A stretch of 64,000 nucleotides of DNA, from the NCBI GenBank assembly GCA_017303635.1, contig JAFLCG010000006.1, positions 186,001 through 250,000 on the forward strand. The letters run 5' to 3'. Source of the stretch: Anaerolineae bacterium. Its GTDB lineage: Bacteria; Chloroflexota; Anaerolineae; Aggregatilineales; Phototrophicaceae. The notes under the pieces are model-generated. The model saw nothing but the letters and a program-made list of their open reading frames with translations, was not told the origin of the DNA and made no database searches. Below, one piece after another: positions 42,759-51,925 of this stretch. Both the position numbers and the translations under genes were made by a program. Positions within the stretch are counted from its first letter, which is position 1; the number at the start of each line of letters is the position of its first letter.

Positions 42759-43562
42759 ATGACTATAGCACCCAGCCCGCGCCGACCGTTCATCGTGAGC
42801 ATCCTACTCCTCATCGCCTTGCTGGTCGGTTCGCAGATCGCCAGCGCCAATGACATCACTGTTGAAGGCCCCATTGACGCCGTCCAGGGATCGCTGATCA
42901 CCGTCGGCGGCCTGGTGCTGGATCTGAGCAATGTGGACGACGACGATGACCTGCGCGTCGGTCAGCGCTTCTCCGGCACGATCCGACAAGTGAACGGGGT
43001 GTGGGTTGTCCAGCAGATTACGGCTCTGGATGGCATCACCGTTTCCAGTAATCAGAGTGACAACTCATCGAACAACTCGTCAAACAATACGTCCAATAAC
43101 ACATCGAGTGATGACGATGATGATGTCATCCTGGTGATCGAAGGCCCTATCGAGGCGATTGGCGATCAGGTCATCACCATCCATGACATTGAGGTGAACA
43201 TCACCAACATCATCATCACCAACCTCCAGATTGGGAACGTCGTCCGGGTGGAAGGGCGTTGGTGTGACGATGATGACGACGATGACGATGATTGCGGTTT
43301 TGGATCCAGCGTTGAAATCGTCGCCGTCAAGCTGGTGAACTATGACGACGATAACGATGATGACAATAGTTCCAATGACGACGATGACGACAACGGTTCC
43401 AGCAACCAGAGCAACAACTCGTCAAGTAATCAGAGCAATAACTCGTCCAACAACACCTCGAATGACAATGACGACGATGATGATGACGGCGATGATGACA
43501 ACAGCAACAGCTCCAACGACGATGATGATGATGACGACGGTTCTGACGATGATGACGATTAA
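42759..43562 (+). CDS. secreted Asp/Asn/Ser-rich protein with two DUF5666-like domains
   Basis: 267 residues with a signal peptide (FIVSILLLIALLVGSQIASA). Two short beta domains of the DUF5666 type are recognisable: ITVEGPIDAVQGSLITVGGL...RVGQRFSGTIRQVNGVWVV (about 32-90) and LVIEGPIEAIGDQVITIHDI...IGNVVRVEGRW (about 127-190). Between and after them are low-complexity tracts of Asp runs and NQS/NNS repeats; the last 70 residues are almost only Asp, Asn, Ser. The acidic runs could bind Ca2+ or other cations outside the cell. It is monocistronic, and resembles in domain content the anti-sigma-like gene at 46497. Confidence 0.8.
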   Translation: MTIAPSPRRPFIVSILLLIALLVGSQIASANDITVEGPIDAVQGSLITVGGLVLDLSNVDDDDDLRVGQRFSGTIRQVNGVWVVQQITALDGITVSSNQSDNSSNNSSNNTSNNTSSDDDDDVILVIEGPIEAIGDQVITIHDIEVNITNIIITNLQIGNVVRVEGRWCDDDDDDDDDCGFGSSVEIVAVKLVNYDDDNDDDNSSNDDDDDNGSSNQSNNSSSNQSNNSSNNTSNDNDDDDDDGDDDNSNSSNDDDDDDDGSDDDDD

Positions 43563-43581
43563 GGTCTTCTGATAAAAACGG

Positions 43582-43612
43582 AGCAGTCGGTTGACCGCCT
43601 TGACCGACTGCT
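43582..43612 (+). terminator. hairpin after the Asp-rich gene
   Basis: AGCAGTCGGT...ACCGACTGCT, 10-bp arms and an 11-base loop, 19 bases after the stop. The T-tract is poor, so efficiency is uncertain. Confidence 0.55.
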
Positions 43613-43667
43613 TCATCCTATTGATGAAGCGGACAGAACCAGGATTTATCGGTATTATGAGGCATTC

Positions 43668-44741
43668 ATGGACAAGCTCAAGTTCATCATCGTCATCGGA
43701 ATGATCTTGCTCAGTGGGATACTGGTCACCCAGGCGCAGGATGTGATGGTCACCGTACCCGACTTAACCGGTTTGAGCGTCCCGGCAGCAGCCGCCCGGC
43801 TACATGCTGTGGGGCTGGCACAAGGACGTGAAATTGTCGAACTATGGACGGAAGGAAACCCCGGAACGCCCGGTCTCATCACCACTCAAGCAGTAGCGGC
43901 AGGCAGCAGCCTGGCCGGGGGCAGCAGTGTGGATGTCACCGTACTGCGACTCCCCAATACCACGCTGATCTACGATGACAACGACCTGACGGTGGTGAAC
44001 CGGAGTGCCGCGATGCTGGATCTTTCCAGTGTGAGCTTCTCGACGGCCGATGGCACACCGGGGAGCTTTCTGGCCGGGCAATGGGCGGGGACGCTCCGTC
44101 CGTTCCAATGTGTGCAGGTGTGGTCGGTCGGTCGGAACGGCCCTAAAGGGCTGGATGAGTGCTTCGCCATACAGAACTGGCTGATCACCCGCAATCCGCA
44201 AGAACATTTCTGGACCGGGCGCGAGGGGACTACTCAGTTCACGGTATCCCAGCACGGGGTTCAACAAGCGGTGTGCAGCATCGGCGGCGTGGCCCGCTGC
44301 GATTTCTATCTGGATGAACTGGGTAATTCAGGTGAGATCACCTCGTTTGTGCGCTTCAGCTATACGCAGGATTGGCTGGTCATCCACAATACGTCAGACG
44401 ATCAGTGGATGCTGCTGGATGACTTCACCCTGTACAACAACTTTGGTGGCGCGCAAGGGCTACCCGTCCCCGTGGGCGATGCCAGCCTGTATGGAGAAGT
44501 CAATCCCGTGGCCCAGGTGAACCAACTGGCTCCCGGTCAGTGCCTGCGCTTCCTGCACACGGCCCCTACCGGAACTGGCCCCGCCGCGCCCGATTGCTTC
44601 GTGGCAGGTCAATTGACAGTCGATGCCAGCGTCCGCTTCTGGGGCGGGGCGTTCGAGTTCATCAGCCTCTCTGACCAGCGGCGGCGAAGCTGCCCCGCCG
44701 AGACCCGTGACCGGGTGACCGTGTGCATCATGCCACGCTGA
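43668..44741 (+). CDS. secreted PASTA-domain protein
   Basis: 357 residues with a signal peptide (FIIVIGMILLSGILVTQAQ). The next segment (about 25-90) is one PASTA domain: VTVPDLTGLSVPAAAARLHAVGL...TTQAVAAGSSLAGGSSVDVTV. The remaining 260 residues are beta-rich and Cys-containing (FQCVQVWSV, GLDECFAIQ, CSIGGVARCDF, GQCLRFLH, CPAETRDRVTVC) with two similar halves (DLTVVNRSAAMLDLSSV... and DWLVIHNTSDDQWMLLDD...), which look like a repeated surface domain. PASTA domains bind cell-wall fragments or beta-lactams; its role here is unknown. Confidence 0.75.
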   Translation: MDKLKFIIVIGMILLSGILVTQAQDVMVTVPDLTGLSVPAAAARLHAVGLAQGREIVELWTEGNPGTPGLITTQAVAAGSSLAGGSSVDVTVLRLPNTTLIYDDNDLTVVNRSAAMLDLSSVSFSTADGTPGSFLAGQWAGTLRPFQCVQVWSVGRNGPKGLDECFAIQNWLITRNPQEHFWTGREGTTQFTVSQHGVQQAVCSIGGVARCDFYLDELGNSGEITSFVRFSYTQDWLVIHNTSDDQWMLLDDFTLYNNFGGAQGLPVPVGDASLYGEVNPVAQVNQLAPGQCLRFLHTAPTGTGPAAPDCFVAGQLTVDASVRFWGGAFEFISLSDQRRRSCPAETRDRVTVCIMPR

Positions 44742-44773
44742 ACACCCAAGCCAACCAGGGACAGAGGCCGCAC

Positions 44774-46444
44774 TCAGTCATGCCGGGTGAATACACAAGA
44801 CGCAGCCTGGCATGGCTGGCTGATCGGGCCAGACTCGAAGACGACCGTTTCCTGCTGTGAACTCGAGGCCAGGCTGGCAAGCTGCCCAACCTCATTACAG
44901 GGCACAAAGATCCGCCCCAGATCGGTACCCGGCAGAAACGCTTTCACACACTCGCCTGGTTCCAGAGTCGTCACGCCAAAATCCTGGGCCGTCAGCGCCT
45001 GGGCACCCACCCGAATAACCACATCATGCAGCGGATAGGCGGCCTCGGCGATATTCATCAGGATCAGGCCGCTTTCGATGCGCCGGGAAAGCAGTATCGT
45101 CGGGACGGGAGGGTGGGGATACGGTTTTTGAGTGAGGGGCACAATCCAGTCTGCCATAAACAGGCTATCAGGTTCGCGCGAAAGATCGGCACTGGGGTCG
45201 ATCATCAACTGGGGTGCACGGCTGTTGAGTGACATCGGGACGTGCGCATGGATGCGGATGGTGGGTTCCACCGCCTGCAGGGGTTCCGCCAGATAGTGGG
45301 CGAATTGCAGGATCATCGGCGGATTGTCTTTCATCTGGTCAAGCTGACGCGGATTGAGAATCTGCGCCACATCCAACGGCCAACTGGTGCCGGTCTGCGG
45401 GTTGCTGGCATAAAAAGTAATCTCCCCATCTTTTTCACGGAGACGCATCCGCCAGGCATAGACATGCCCTTCTTCCGTCCAACTGGCATCACCCGGGTAC
45501 AGGAAGTGACGCAGCGGCAGCACGATCTGTACCGCGAAGTAGAGCGCCATCGCTGCCAGTATCCAGCGCTGGCGGGAGCCTGAGAGATCCGGAAGTGACG
45601 CAGTCGGAAGCGGAAACCAGCGCGGGCGGAAGGTGGATGGCGGCAAAAAGATAAGGGTGGCCGCAATCGCAAACCAGGGGAAGATGCCGATATTGAACAA
45701 CTGGGAGTTCAGCAGATGGAAGGTGATGGCTAACAGCAGGGCGAATGGGCGTGTCCGCCGCCATAACAAAAAAGGGACGACGAATAAATCCAGCAGCAGG
45801 CCGCTATACGTAAACAGGTAAACCATCCACTCCTCAGTGAAGAGGCTGCCAATGATGGGGAAATCCGTCCGGGCACCCATCCACTCGCGTAGCGGCTGAC
45901 CCGCAAACCAATCGGGATTCAGTTTAGCGACCCCACCAAAGAAGTAGACCACCGCCATTTGCCCCCGCAGCAACCAGAGGCTCCACTGAGGCACCTGCTG
46001 TGAACAGATGCCAGGGCGCAGCCAGGCATCAACCGAAAAGGCGCGATGTGCCGGGATAAAGATCAGCAGGAAGCTCACCAGACTGACCAGGTAAAAGTGA
46101 TTGAGATACTGGGCTTTATCCAGCAGAAAGACATAGGTGAAGGCGAGCCAGAACAGCACCATCGCCGGACGATAGAAGGCACCCAGCATAATGAGGATGG
46201 CGAGCAAGCCCAGGCCGTAAAAGAGCCAGAACATACCGTCGCCGGGCAGGGGGCTCAGCCAGTCAAAACCCCAGAAGTAGAAGAAGTAGGTCGGCTCTAC
46301 ATAGTAGCGGGCGATCCGGTCATATTCGAAGTAGCGCCAGACCTCCCAGAGCATGAGCGCACCGAAGGCGATCCGAAAAAAGACCAGCGGCGCAATATCA
46401 ATCGGGTCAAAGAGACGCGACAAGGTTTTTTTGATTGTGGGCAT
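44774..46444 (-). CDS. HTTM-domain (vitamin K-dependent carboxylase-like) membrane protein
   Basis: 556 residues. The N-terminal two-thirds are an HTTM-type bundle: FDPIDIAPLVFFRIAFGALMLWEVWRY, YLNHFYLVSLVSFLLIFIPAHRAFSVD, then RGQMAVVYFFGGVAKLNPDWFAGQPL, a hallmark of the gamma-glutamyl-carboxylase/HTTM family. About seven helices span residues 18-300. The C-terminal 230 residues form a soluble beta-rich domain. The vertebrate relative carboxylates Glu to Gla; bacterial members are mostly uncharacterised. It is the third gene of the sigma/anti-sigma cluster, 52 bases from the anti-sigma gene. Confidence 0.85.
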   Translation of the reverse strand: MPTIKKTLSRLFDPIDIAPLVFFRIAFGALMLWEVWRYFEYDRIARYYVEPTYFFYFWGFDWLSPLPGDGMFWLFYGLGLLAILIMLGAFYRPAMVLFWLAFTYVFLLDKAQYLNHFYLVSLVSFLLIFIPAHRAFSVDAWLRPGICSQQVPQWSLWLLRGQMAVVYFFGGVAKLNPDWFAGQPLREWMGARTDFPIIGSLFTEEWMVYLFTYSGLLLDLFVVPFLLWRRTRPFALLLAITFHLLNSQLFNIGIFPWFAIAATLIFLPPSTFRPRWFPLPTASLPDLSGSRQRWILAAMALYFAVQIVLPLRHFLYPGDASWTEEGHVYAWRMRLREKDGEITFYASNPQTGTSWPLDVAQILNPRQLDQMKDNPPMILQFAHYLAEPLQAVEPTIRIHAHVPMSLNSRAPQLMIDPSADLSREPDSLFMADWIVPLTQKPYPHPPVPTILLSRRIESGLILMNIAEAAYPLHDVVIRVGAQALTAQDFGVTTLEPGECVKAFLPGTDLGRIFVPCNEVGQLASLASSSQQETVVFESGPISQPCQAASCVFTRHD

Positions 46445-46496
46445 GGCTCTATTTCATCCACGTTCAAACAGGCAACAGCCACGGACGGCAAATGGC

Positions 46497-47360
46497 TTAG
46501 TCATCACCGGCATCGGTTCCACCATCGTCATCGTCAACATCCCCGGCCGGGGGCGGATTTTGACCAGGTGGCGGGTTTGAATCCGGCGGTGGGTTTGTCA
46601 TCCCGCCGCCAGACTGGCCCCCGCCGGTAGAACCTCCCGCGTCATCGTCGTCATCATTACCACCTGAAGGCGGCGGCTGCTGCGATGGAGTGACGACCAG
46701 CGTGGCCCGTGCACCGGCGTCGCCACAAGCGTCGTCATCGTCACACTGACAGCCTTCGACACGGGCATAAACACCCGGCAGCAGCCCACTGGCATCAGCA
46801 ACCTGAATCTGCAATCCATAAATGGTGACGATCGTGCCGGAGACGGACTCAATCACCCCTTCCAGAACCAGCGTTTGAGAACAAACCGGAGCGCTAACAG
46901 TAGCGGGGATAGTCGTGACAACAGTCTGAGTCAGCGTGGGCGCGGGTGTCGAGGTTGCCGACGGAACAGATGCTGACGGCTCAACCGTCGCCGTAACGAC
47001 CACAGCGGGAGCCGTCAAAGTCGGTTCAGGCGCTGCGTCATCACGGCCACCGAGCAACCAGACCACCAGGATCACCACCAGTAGTAACATGACAATCAGC
47101 AGCGGGATCAGCCAGGGGCGTGAGCGGCGTTCGGGGATGGTATCAATAATCTGGTCAATCAACGGCTGAATGCGCGAACGAGCAGCCGTCACTTCCGCGA
47201 CCGGCAGTTCATAACGCGGTACGATGTCACGGGCGGTCAATAACACACGCAGGTCATCAGCGAATTGAGGATAGCGCCGGATCGCCTGATCCAGTGTTTG
47301 CCCCTGCTCGATCAGCCCCAGGCAGTCATGAAAAGCGTTGATGAGGTCGTTACTTGCCAT
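46497..47360 (-). CDS. anti-sigma-like membrane protein with DUF5666-like domain
   Basis: 287 residues. The N-terminal 85 residues are helical and cytosolic (LINAFHDCLGLIEQGQTLDQAIRRYP). A membrane helix follows (WLIPLLIVMLLLVVILVVWLLGG, about 83-105), then a Thr/Pro linker, then a beta domain with VLEGVIESVSGTIVTIYGLQIQV and ARVEGCQCDDDDACGDAG, related to the domains of the Asp-rich protein at 42759. The tail is Gly/Pro/Asp-rich. Position nine bases after the sigma gene and the cytosol-helix-outside layout suggest an anti-sigma factor; no zinc-binding HxxxCxxC motif is present, so that is inferred. Confidence 0.75.
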   Translation of the reverse strand: MASNDLINAFHDCLGLIEQGQTLDQAIRRYPQFADDLRVLLTARDIVPRYELPVAEVTAARSRIQPLIDQIIDTIPERRSRPWLIPLLIVMLLLVVILVVWLLGGRDDAAPEPTLTAPAVVVTATVEPSASVPSATSTPAPTLTQTVVTTIPATVSAPVCSQTLVLEGVIESVSGTIVTIYGLQIQVADASGLLPGVYARVEGCQCDDDDACGDAGARATLVVTPSQQPPPSGGNDDDDDAGGSTGGGQSGGGMTNPPPDSNPPPGQNPPPAGDVDDDDGGTDAGDD

Positions 47361-47369
47361 TCATCGATC

Positions 47370-47933
47370 CTAGTTAGTACCTAAAAACTGCCGCAGGCCG
47401 TTCACTGCCCGGAACTGTAACGACTTGACCGTATTGATATTTTTGCCCATCAAATCCGCCGTCTCTTCCACGCTCAGTCCCTGGGCAAAGCGCAGCACCA
47501 GCACTTCCTGCTGATCAGCCGAGAGGCGTTCCATCGCCCGCCGGACCCGCTGCGAATCGGCCAGTTGGAGGAGGCGGATTTCCGGGTCACTGTCTTCGCG
47601 GGAAGCAGGCACCCATTCTTCCAGCGCTTCTTCCGTATACTTCTGCCCGGCACCAAAATGGTCATAGAGGACATTCCGGGCGACGCGAAAAAGCCAACCA
47701 CGCAGGCTCTGCCGGGGAGCTTTGCCATCCCGGAAGGCGGTCATCAATTTGACAAACACTTCACTGGTCAGATCATCCGCCTGCTGACCATCATCCACCC
47801 GCAGGCGGATGAAGTTGTAAACCGGCGAAAAATAGTCCTGGTAAATCTGACGCAGTGCGTCCTTATCCCGCTGCCGCGCCCGTGCCATCAGGCGATCTTC
47901 TTCAGCAATATCCGGCAGTACGATCACAATCAT
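47370..47933 (-). CDS. ECF-type RNA polymerase sigma factor
   Basis: 187 residues from the ATG at 47933; the longer frame is less likely. Region 2 is about 25-90 (LRQIYQDYFSPVYNFIRLRV, then ADDLTSEVFVKLMTAF and LRGWLFRVARNVLYDHF). Region 4 is about 125-185 (AMERLSADQQEVLVLRFAQGLSVEETADLMGKNINTVKSLQFRAVNGLRQ). The extracytoplasmic-function group is assigned because region 3 is absent. It directs transcription of its own operon in most cases. The anti-sigma-like and HTTM genes follow, forming one operon. Confidence 0.92.
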   Translation of the reverse strand: MIVIVLPDIAEEDRLMARARQRDKDALRQIYQDYFSPVYNFIRLRVDDGQQADDLTSEVFVKLMTAFRDGKAPRQSLRGWLFRVARNVLYDHFGAGQKYTEEALEEWVPASREDSDPEIRLLQLADSQRVRRAMERLSADQQEVLVLRFAQGLSVEETADLMGKNINTVKSLQFRAVNGLRQFLGTN

Positions 47934-48129
47934 GGGCACTATCCTGCTTCGATGACGAAAGATGCCATGGGGTGCAGCCAATTACAGGCCATCATAGCAT
48001 CCGATAACCAATCATGCAGCCCGCTGCACGTCCGATCCCCCTATTGTGATGGTTGTGTACCCTACCGACTGGAAACACCCGACAAAAGTTGCGGTCAAAT
48101 TCCACGGCCGCCCCAAAAGGGGAATCAAA

Positions 48130-48158
48130 AGCGAGTCCCGGATGATCCGGGACTCGCT
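48130..48158 (-). terminator. rho-independent terminator of the CheA-like gene
   Basis: AGCGAGTCCCGGA-TGA-TCCGGGACTCGCT, 13-bp arms; read leftward it ends in TTTTGATTCCCCTTTT. Confidence 0.8.
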
Positions 48159-48192
48159 GATGGCACTTTACAGACTGGGGAGATGAACGCTG

Positions 48193-49932
48193 CTATCCCT
48201 GGCTGAGCAGTCGGCGCAGCGCCTGCGCCAGCGACTCTGGCTCAAAGCTGCCTTTGACCAGATAGGCATTGGCACCCGCGTTCAAACCGGCCTGCCGATG
48301 CTCCGGGCTACTGAGCGAGGTGAGCATGATAATGGGCAAATTGCGAAACTGCTCCATGCGCCGCACCTGCTGGACGAGTTCGATGCCATCCATATTGGGC
48401 ATCTCCACATCCGCCACCAGCGCATCGTAAGGATAATCCGCCAGCCGAGCCAGCGCCTGCACCCCATCTTCAGCCGTATCCGCCTCAAAACCGGCCGTAC
48501 GGAGCCAGTTGCATGCCATCATCCGGGCCGTCGGCGAGTCATCGGTGACCAGAATGCGCATCAGGGTGCCGTCCTCTCGTAACGGTTTGGTGCCAAGCTT
48601 CTTCGACGCCTCCTGGGATGACTCCAGGCGATGGGCAAACGCGCTCATATCCGCAGGGAGTTGCAGCCGGACAGTGGTGCCGCGACCAGTCTGACTCTCC
48701 ACCTGTACTTTGCCCCCGGCAGTTTCAATGCGTTCGCGGACAATATCCATACCCATACCGCGACCACTGAGCGACGAAACCACCCGCGAGGTCGTCAGGC
48801 CGGGCTGGAAGATCAGCAGGAAAATATCGTCATCTGGCATGAGGCTGGCCTGGTCGGCGGTCAGCAGTCCAGCTTTGACTGCCGCTGCCCGAATACGACC
48901 TGCATCCAAACCCCGCCCATCATCACTGACGGTGATGGTCACGATGTCGTCGTGCCGCTGTGCTTCGATGACCAGTTGACCCACAGGCGCTTTGCCGGAT
49001 GCCTCCCGCTCCGCCGGGGTCTCCAGACCATGATCGATGGCATTCCGCAACAGGTGCAGCAGGCTCTCCTTGAGCGGATCGAGCAGCGACCGGTCAATCT
49101 CGACATCGCCACCCAGCAGGTCGAACTGCACTTGCCTCCCGGTATCCCGCGCCAGATCGCGTACCTGTCGCTGCAAGGGGGCATTCAAGGCATCCACCGT
49201 CACCAACCGCAGCGATTCCACATCCTGCCAGAAGCTGTCGATGAGCATCCCCAGGGTATGGTGCTGATCGGCCAGTGTATCGACCTGTTCGGTCAGGGCG
49301 CGGCGGAAAGCTTCCGGCTCCAGGTGGCGCGTTTTCAACAGTCCCGCCAACGCCTGCACCGTCAGGTCAGCTTCCAGACGCGCACCGAGCAGCGCTGCCA
49401 CAGAATCCATCAGGCGGTCAAAGCGGTGGGTCGGCACCCGCACGCCGTCTTCCGGACGCAGCGGCCCAGTGCCGGGCTTCGGGGTTTCCACCGGCTGAAC
49501 CGCTGACAGGGGTTTGGGACGGGTGTCAGACTTGGGGGGCAGCGCGTTCACAACCGATTCAAGGCGCGTCAGAATATCTGCCAGCGCCTCTGCACTATTG
49601 CCGGAACTATCGACCACATGCTGGATGACATCCAGTCCATCGTAGAAAAGGTCACAGGTCGAAGGGTTCAACTGAAGCCGATCCTGCATGGCGGCCTCAA
49701 AGAGATCTTCCAGGTAGTGCGCCACAATCTCGACGATACCCAACCCGACTGAACGGGCTGCGCCCTTCATGCTGTGCGCCAGCCGATTGAGTTCCCGCAC
49801 GGCAGCCACCGGGTCTTTGGCAGTACCGGTCTCCAGCGCCAGCAGGCCGCTGTTGAGCTTTGTCAGGTAGTCGTCGACCTCCCCACGAAAGAGGAGCATC
49901 AGGTCGAGTTCAGCCGGGGCGGAGTCAGGCAT
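48193..49932 (-). CDS. CheA-like hybrid histidine kinase (Hpt-HATPase-receiver)
   Basis: 579 residues from the ATG at 49932. The Hpt domain holds His53 in LNRLAHSMKGAARSVGLGIVE. A linker and dimerisation-like helices follow. The CheA-type ATPase has LLHLLRNAIDHGLETPAERE (N box), ITVSDDGRGLDAGRIRA (G1), SGRGMGMDIVRERIETAGG (G2) and GRGTTVRLQLP. The C-terminal receiver begins RILVTDDSPTARMM with Asp in LVADVEMPNMDG and Lys in YLVKGSF. The CheW-like coupling domain usual in CheA is absent between the ATPase and the receiver. No che genes are adjacent, so it may control surface motility or gene expression rather than a classic chemoreceptor array. Confidence 0.88.
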   Translation of the reverse strand: MPDSAPAELDLMLLFRGEVDDYLTKLNSGLLALETGTAKDPVAAVRELNRLAHSMKGAARSVGLGIVEIVAHYLEDLFEAAMQDRLQLNPSTCDLFYDGLDVIQHVVDSSGNSAEALADILTRLESVVNALPPKSDTRPKPLSAVQPVETPKPGTGPLRPEDGVRVPTHRFDRLMDSVAALLGARLEADLTVQALAGLLKTRHLEPEAFRRALTEQVDTLADQHHTLGMLIDSFWQDVESLRLVTVDALNAPLQRQVRDLARDTGRQVQFDLLGGDVEIDRSLLDPLKESLLHLLRNAIDHGLETPAEREASGKAPVGQLVIEAQRHDDIVTITVSDDGRGLDAGRIRAAAVKAGLLTADQASLMPDDDIFLLIFQPGLTTSRVVSSLSGRGMGMDIVRERIETAGGKVQVESQTGRGTTVRLQLPADMSAFAHRLESSQEASKKLGTKPLREDGTLMRILVTDDSPTARMMACNWLRTAGFEADTAEDGVQALARLADYPYDALVADVEMPNMDGIELVQQVRRMEQFRNLPIIMLTSLSSPEHRQAGLNAGANAYLVKGSFEPESLAQALRRLLSQG

Positions 49933-50054
49933 GGTGGCGGGTTCCAGGTGGCAGGTTACAAGAAGCAAGATACAAGACCAGCAGAGTCTGTATCAATCGG
50001 TTAGCTCTACTATAAATGCGTTTTGAATGCAGGAACCTTGACGGCAGCGCTCAG

Positions 50055-50357
50055 TCAGCGCACGAGTGGCAGGCCCGTGCCACCGACCGGGGTAAATTCC
50101 AACCGATCCGCCATACCGGCGATCAACGGACGTGCCTGGGCGATCATAGCCTGTACTGATTCCAGCTTGAGCGAGGCTTGGTGGTCGGCCTGGCTGTCCC
50201 AGACTTCATAAATCCACAGGCTATCCGGGTCGATCTGATCCTGGCTGACGATATACAGGTGGCAACCGGGCATGTCAGTCAGCCCATCCAACATAATCTT
50301 CAGCAGGTCAGCGCCCTGCCCCGGCTGCGCCATCAGCCTGCCATGTAATCCGTACAT
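50055..50357 (-). CDS. antibiotic biosynthesis monooxygenase (ABM) domain protein
   Basis: 100 residues from the ATG at 50357, which follows GGTGAGG; the frame extends to 50408 but without a good site. The ABM ferredoxin-like fold is seen in MYGLHGRLMAQPGQGADLLKIM, CHLYIVSQDQIDPDSLWIYEVWDSQADHQASL and the final LEFTPVGG. Such small dimers are usually heme- or quinone-related oxygenases or of unknown function. It is divergent from the MFS gene. Confidence 0.85.
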   Translation of the reverse strand: MYGLHGRLMAQPGQGADLLKIMLDGLTDMPGCHLYIVSQDQIDPDSLWIYEVWDSQADHQASLKLESVQAMIAQARPLIAGMADRLEFTPVGGTGLPLVR

Positions 50358-50487
50358 ATCCTCACCTTTGCCATCCATAAGAACACATTTTCCAGTATAG
50401 CATCTCATCCACTTGGTTCGTGGATGTAGCTTTCAACAGCGGACTTCCGTAGAATGCAAGAGAGCTCTCATTATGAAAGTCAATTGA

Positions 50488-51780
50488 ATGGCCACCCCTG
50501 AATTGCGGAAGAACACCCGGTTTAATTTTGCTGTCAATGTGATTGATGCTGGTTTTTTTGGCTTTGGCTATCTGGGGCTGGCCTCCCTCGTCACAGTCAT
50601 CCCCCTGTTTCTGGATGGTCTGGGAGCCAGCAAGGCGCTCATCGGGCTGGCGGGTTCGCTGCACGATATTGGCTGGCAAGTACCGCAATTGTTCATTGCG
50701 CCGTTCGTCAGCCGCCGCACCCGGTATAAACCGATGCTGCTGTGGATGACGCTGCACGAACGCTGGCCGATTTTGATGCTGGCGCTGGTTGCACTGGCGA
50801 TCCCAGTGTTGGGGCCGTCAGTCGCGCTGGCGATTACCCTGCTGCTGCTCGTCATTTACGGCCTGGGCGGCGGGCTTTCCGCCATCCCCTGGCAGAGCAT
50901 GATCGGCAAGATCATGCCGCCGAATCGCATGGGGACGTTCTTCGGGGTGCAGTCAGCGCTGGCGAATCTGCTGGGTGCGGCGGGGGCGGTCGTCGCCGGG
51001 TTCCTGCTGGAACGGATCGACTCACCGCTGGATTTTGCGCTGTGTTTTGGCATCGCAGGATTGGCACTGTTCCTCTCGATGGGCACCTTATCACTGACGC
51101 GGGAACCCGCCCACGAACTGGTTGCAGTAACCGAGGACACGCCACGCACCCGGCAGCGCATGGGCAAAATCCTGCGGGAAGACGCCAACTTCCGCTGGTT
51201 CCTGCTGGCGAAGGCCTTCACCGCCTGCGCCATCGTCGGGGTCAGCTTCTACAGCCTGTATGCGGTTCAGCGCTTCAACGCGCCGGAAAGTGTATTGGGA
51301 ATCATGACCGGCGTGCTCACCCTCTCCCAGATGAGCGCGAACCTGCTCTTTGGCTGGTTGGGCGACCGCTGGGGACACCGGCTCATGTATGTCATTGGCG
51401 GTCTGATGATGGCCGCCAGCGCCCTGCTGGCGGTATTGGCACCGTCGGTTGGCTGGTTGTATCTGGTATTTGGACTGGCCGGGGCAGCCCGCGCCGCCTT
51501 CTGGGCAGTGACGATCTCCTTCACGCTGGAATTTGGCACGCTGGAAGAACGCCCGGTATACATCGGCATGGCGAATACGCTCATCGCGCCGATCACGCTG
51601 GGTGCGCCGATTGTCGGTGGATCGCTGGCGCAGGCCTGGGGCTATCCCCCCCTATTCATCATCTGCTCGATCGCCGGTCTGCTGACAGCCCTGGTCTTGT
51701 ACTTCCTGGTCTATGATCCGCGCTTCCGCGTCCACAATGCACCGGAAGCGGCTCAGGCCCATGGGGTGATTGGGGATTAA
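50488..51780 (+). CDS. MFS transporter
   Basis: 430 residues, 12 hydrophobic helices. It begins FNFAVNVIDAGFFGFGYLGLASLVTVIPLFL. The loop 2-3 motif is weak (IAPFVSRRTRYKPML); the second half has FGWLGDRWGHRLMYVIGG, the normal MFS motif. The IPWQSMIGKIMPPNRMGTFFG segment and the long loop with PAHELVAVTEDTPRTRQRM are distinctive. The substrate is unknown; no neighbouring enzyme suggests one. It appears monocistronic. Confidence 0.9.
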   Translation: MATPELRKNTRFNFAVNVIDAGFFGFGYLGLASLVTVIPLFLDGLGASKALIGLAGSLHDIGWQVPQLFIAPFVSRRTRYKPMLLWMTLHERWPILMLALVALAIPVLGPSVALAITLLLLVIYGLGGGLSAIPWQSMIGKIMPPNRMGTFFGVQSALANLLGAAGAVVAGFLLERIDSPLDFALCFGIAGLALFLSMGTLSLTREPAHELVAVTEDTPRTRQRMGKILREDANFRWFLLAKAFTACAIVGVSFYSLYAVQRFNAPESVLGIMTGVLTLSQMSANLLFGWLGDRWGHRLMYVIGGLMMAASALLAVLAPSVGWLYLVFGLAGAARAAFWAVTISFTLEFGTLEERPVYIGMANTLIAPITLGAPIVGGSLAQAWGYPPLFIICSIAGLLTALVLYFLVYDPRFRVHNAPEAAQAHGVIGD

Positions 51781-51785
51781 GAGAA

Positions 51786-51806
51786 GTTGATGGCTGATGG
51801 TCAATA
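51786..51806. repeat. short heptanucleotide array
   Basis: AGTTGATGGCTGATGGTCAAT, three imperfect 7-mers of the same type as in the glycosyltransferase array, five bases after the MFS stop codon. Confidence 0.5.
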
Positions 51807-51925
51807 ACCAGAAGAAGAAAGCACCCTAGCGAGGCAGTCTTTATGCCTGGTTAGTCGTATATTTTAACATTCTAATGTATGCTCAATGGGTATAGTCCAA
51901 TGGCCTAGCGGAGGTCCTGACCAGC

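Noticed and set aside
43100..43560. GACGAC/GATGAT tracts as a simple-sequence artefact
   Set aside because: The Asp codons are mixed and fit the frame of a secreted protein with signal peptide and two beta domains, so the gene is accepted as real.
51880..51925. tRNA-like stretch (GGGTATAGTCCAATGGCCTAGCGG)
   Set aside because: It shares short tRNA-like words, but no acceptor stem or T-arm can be folded.
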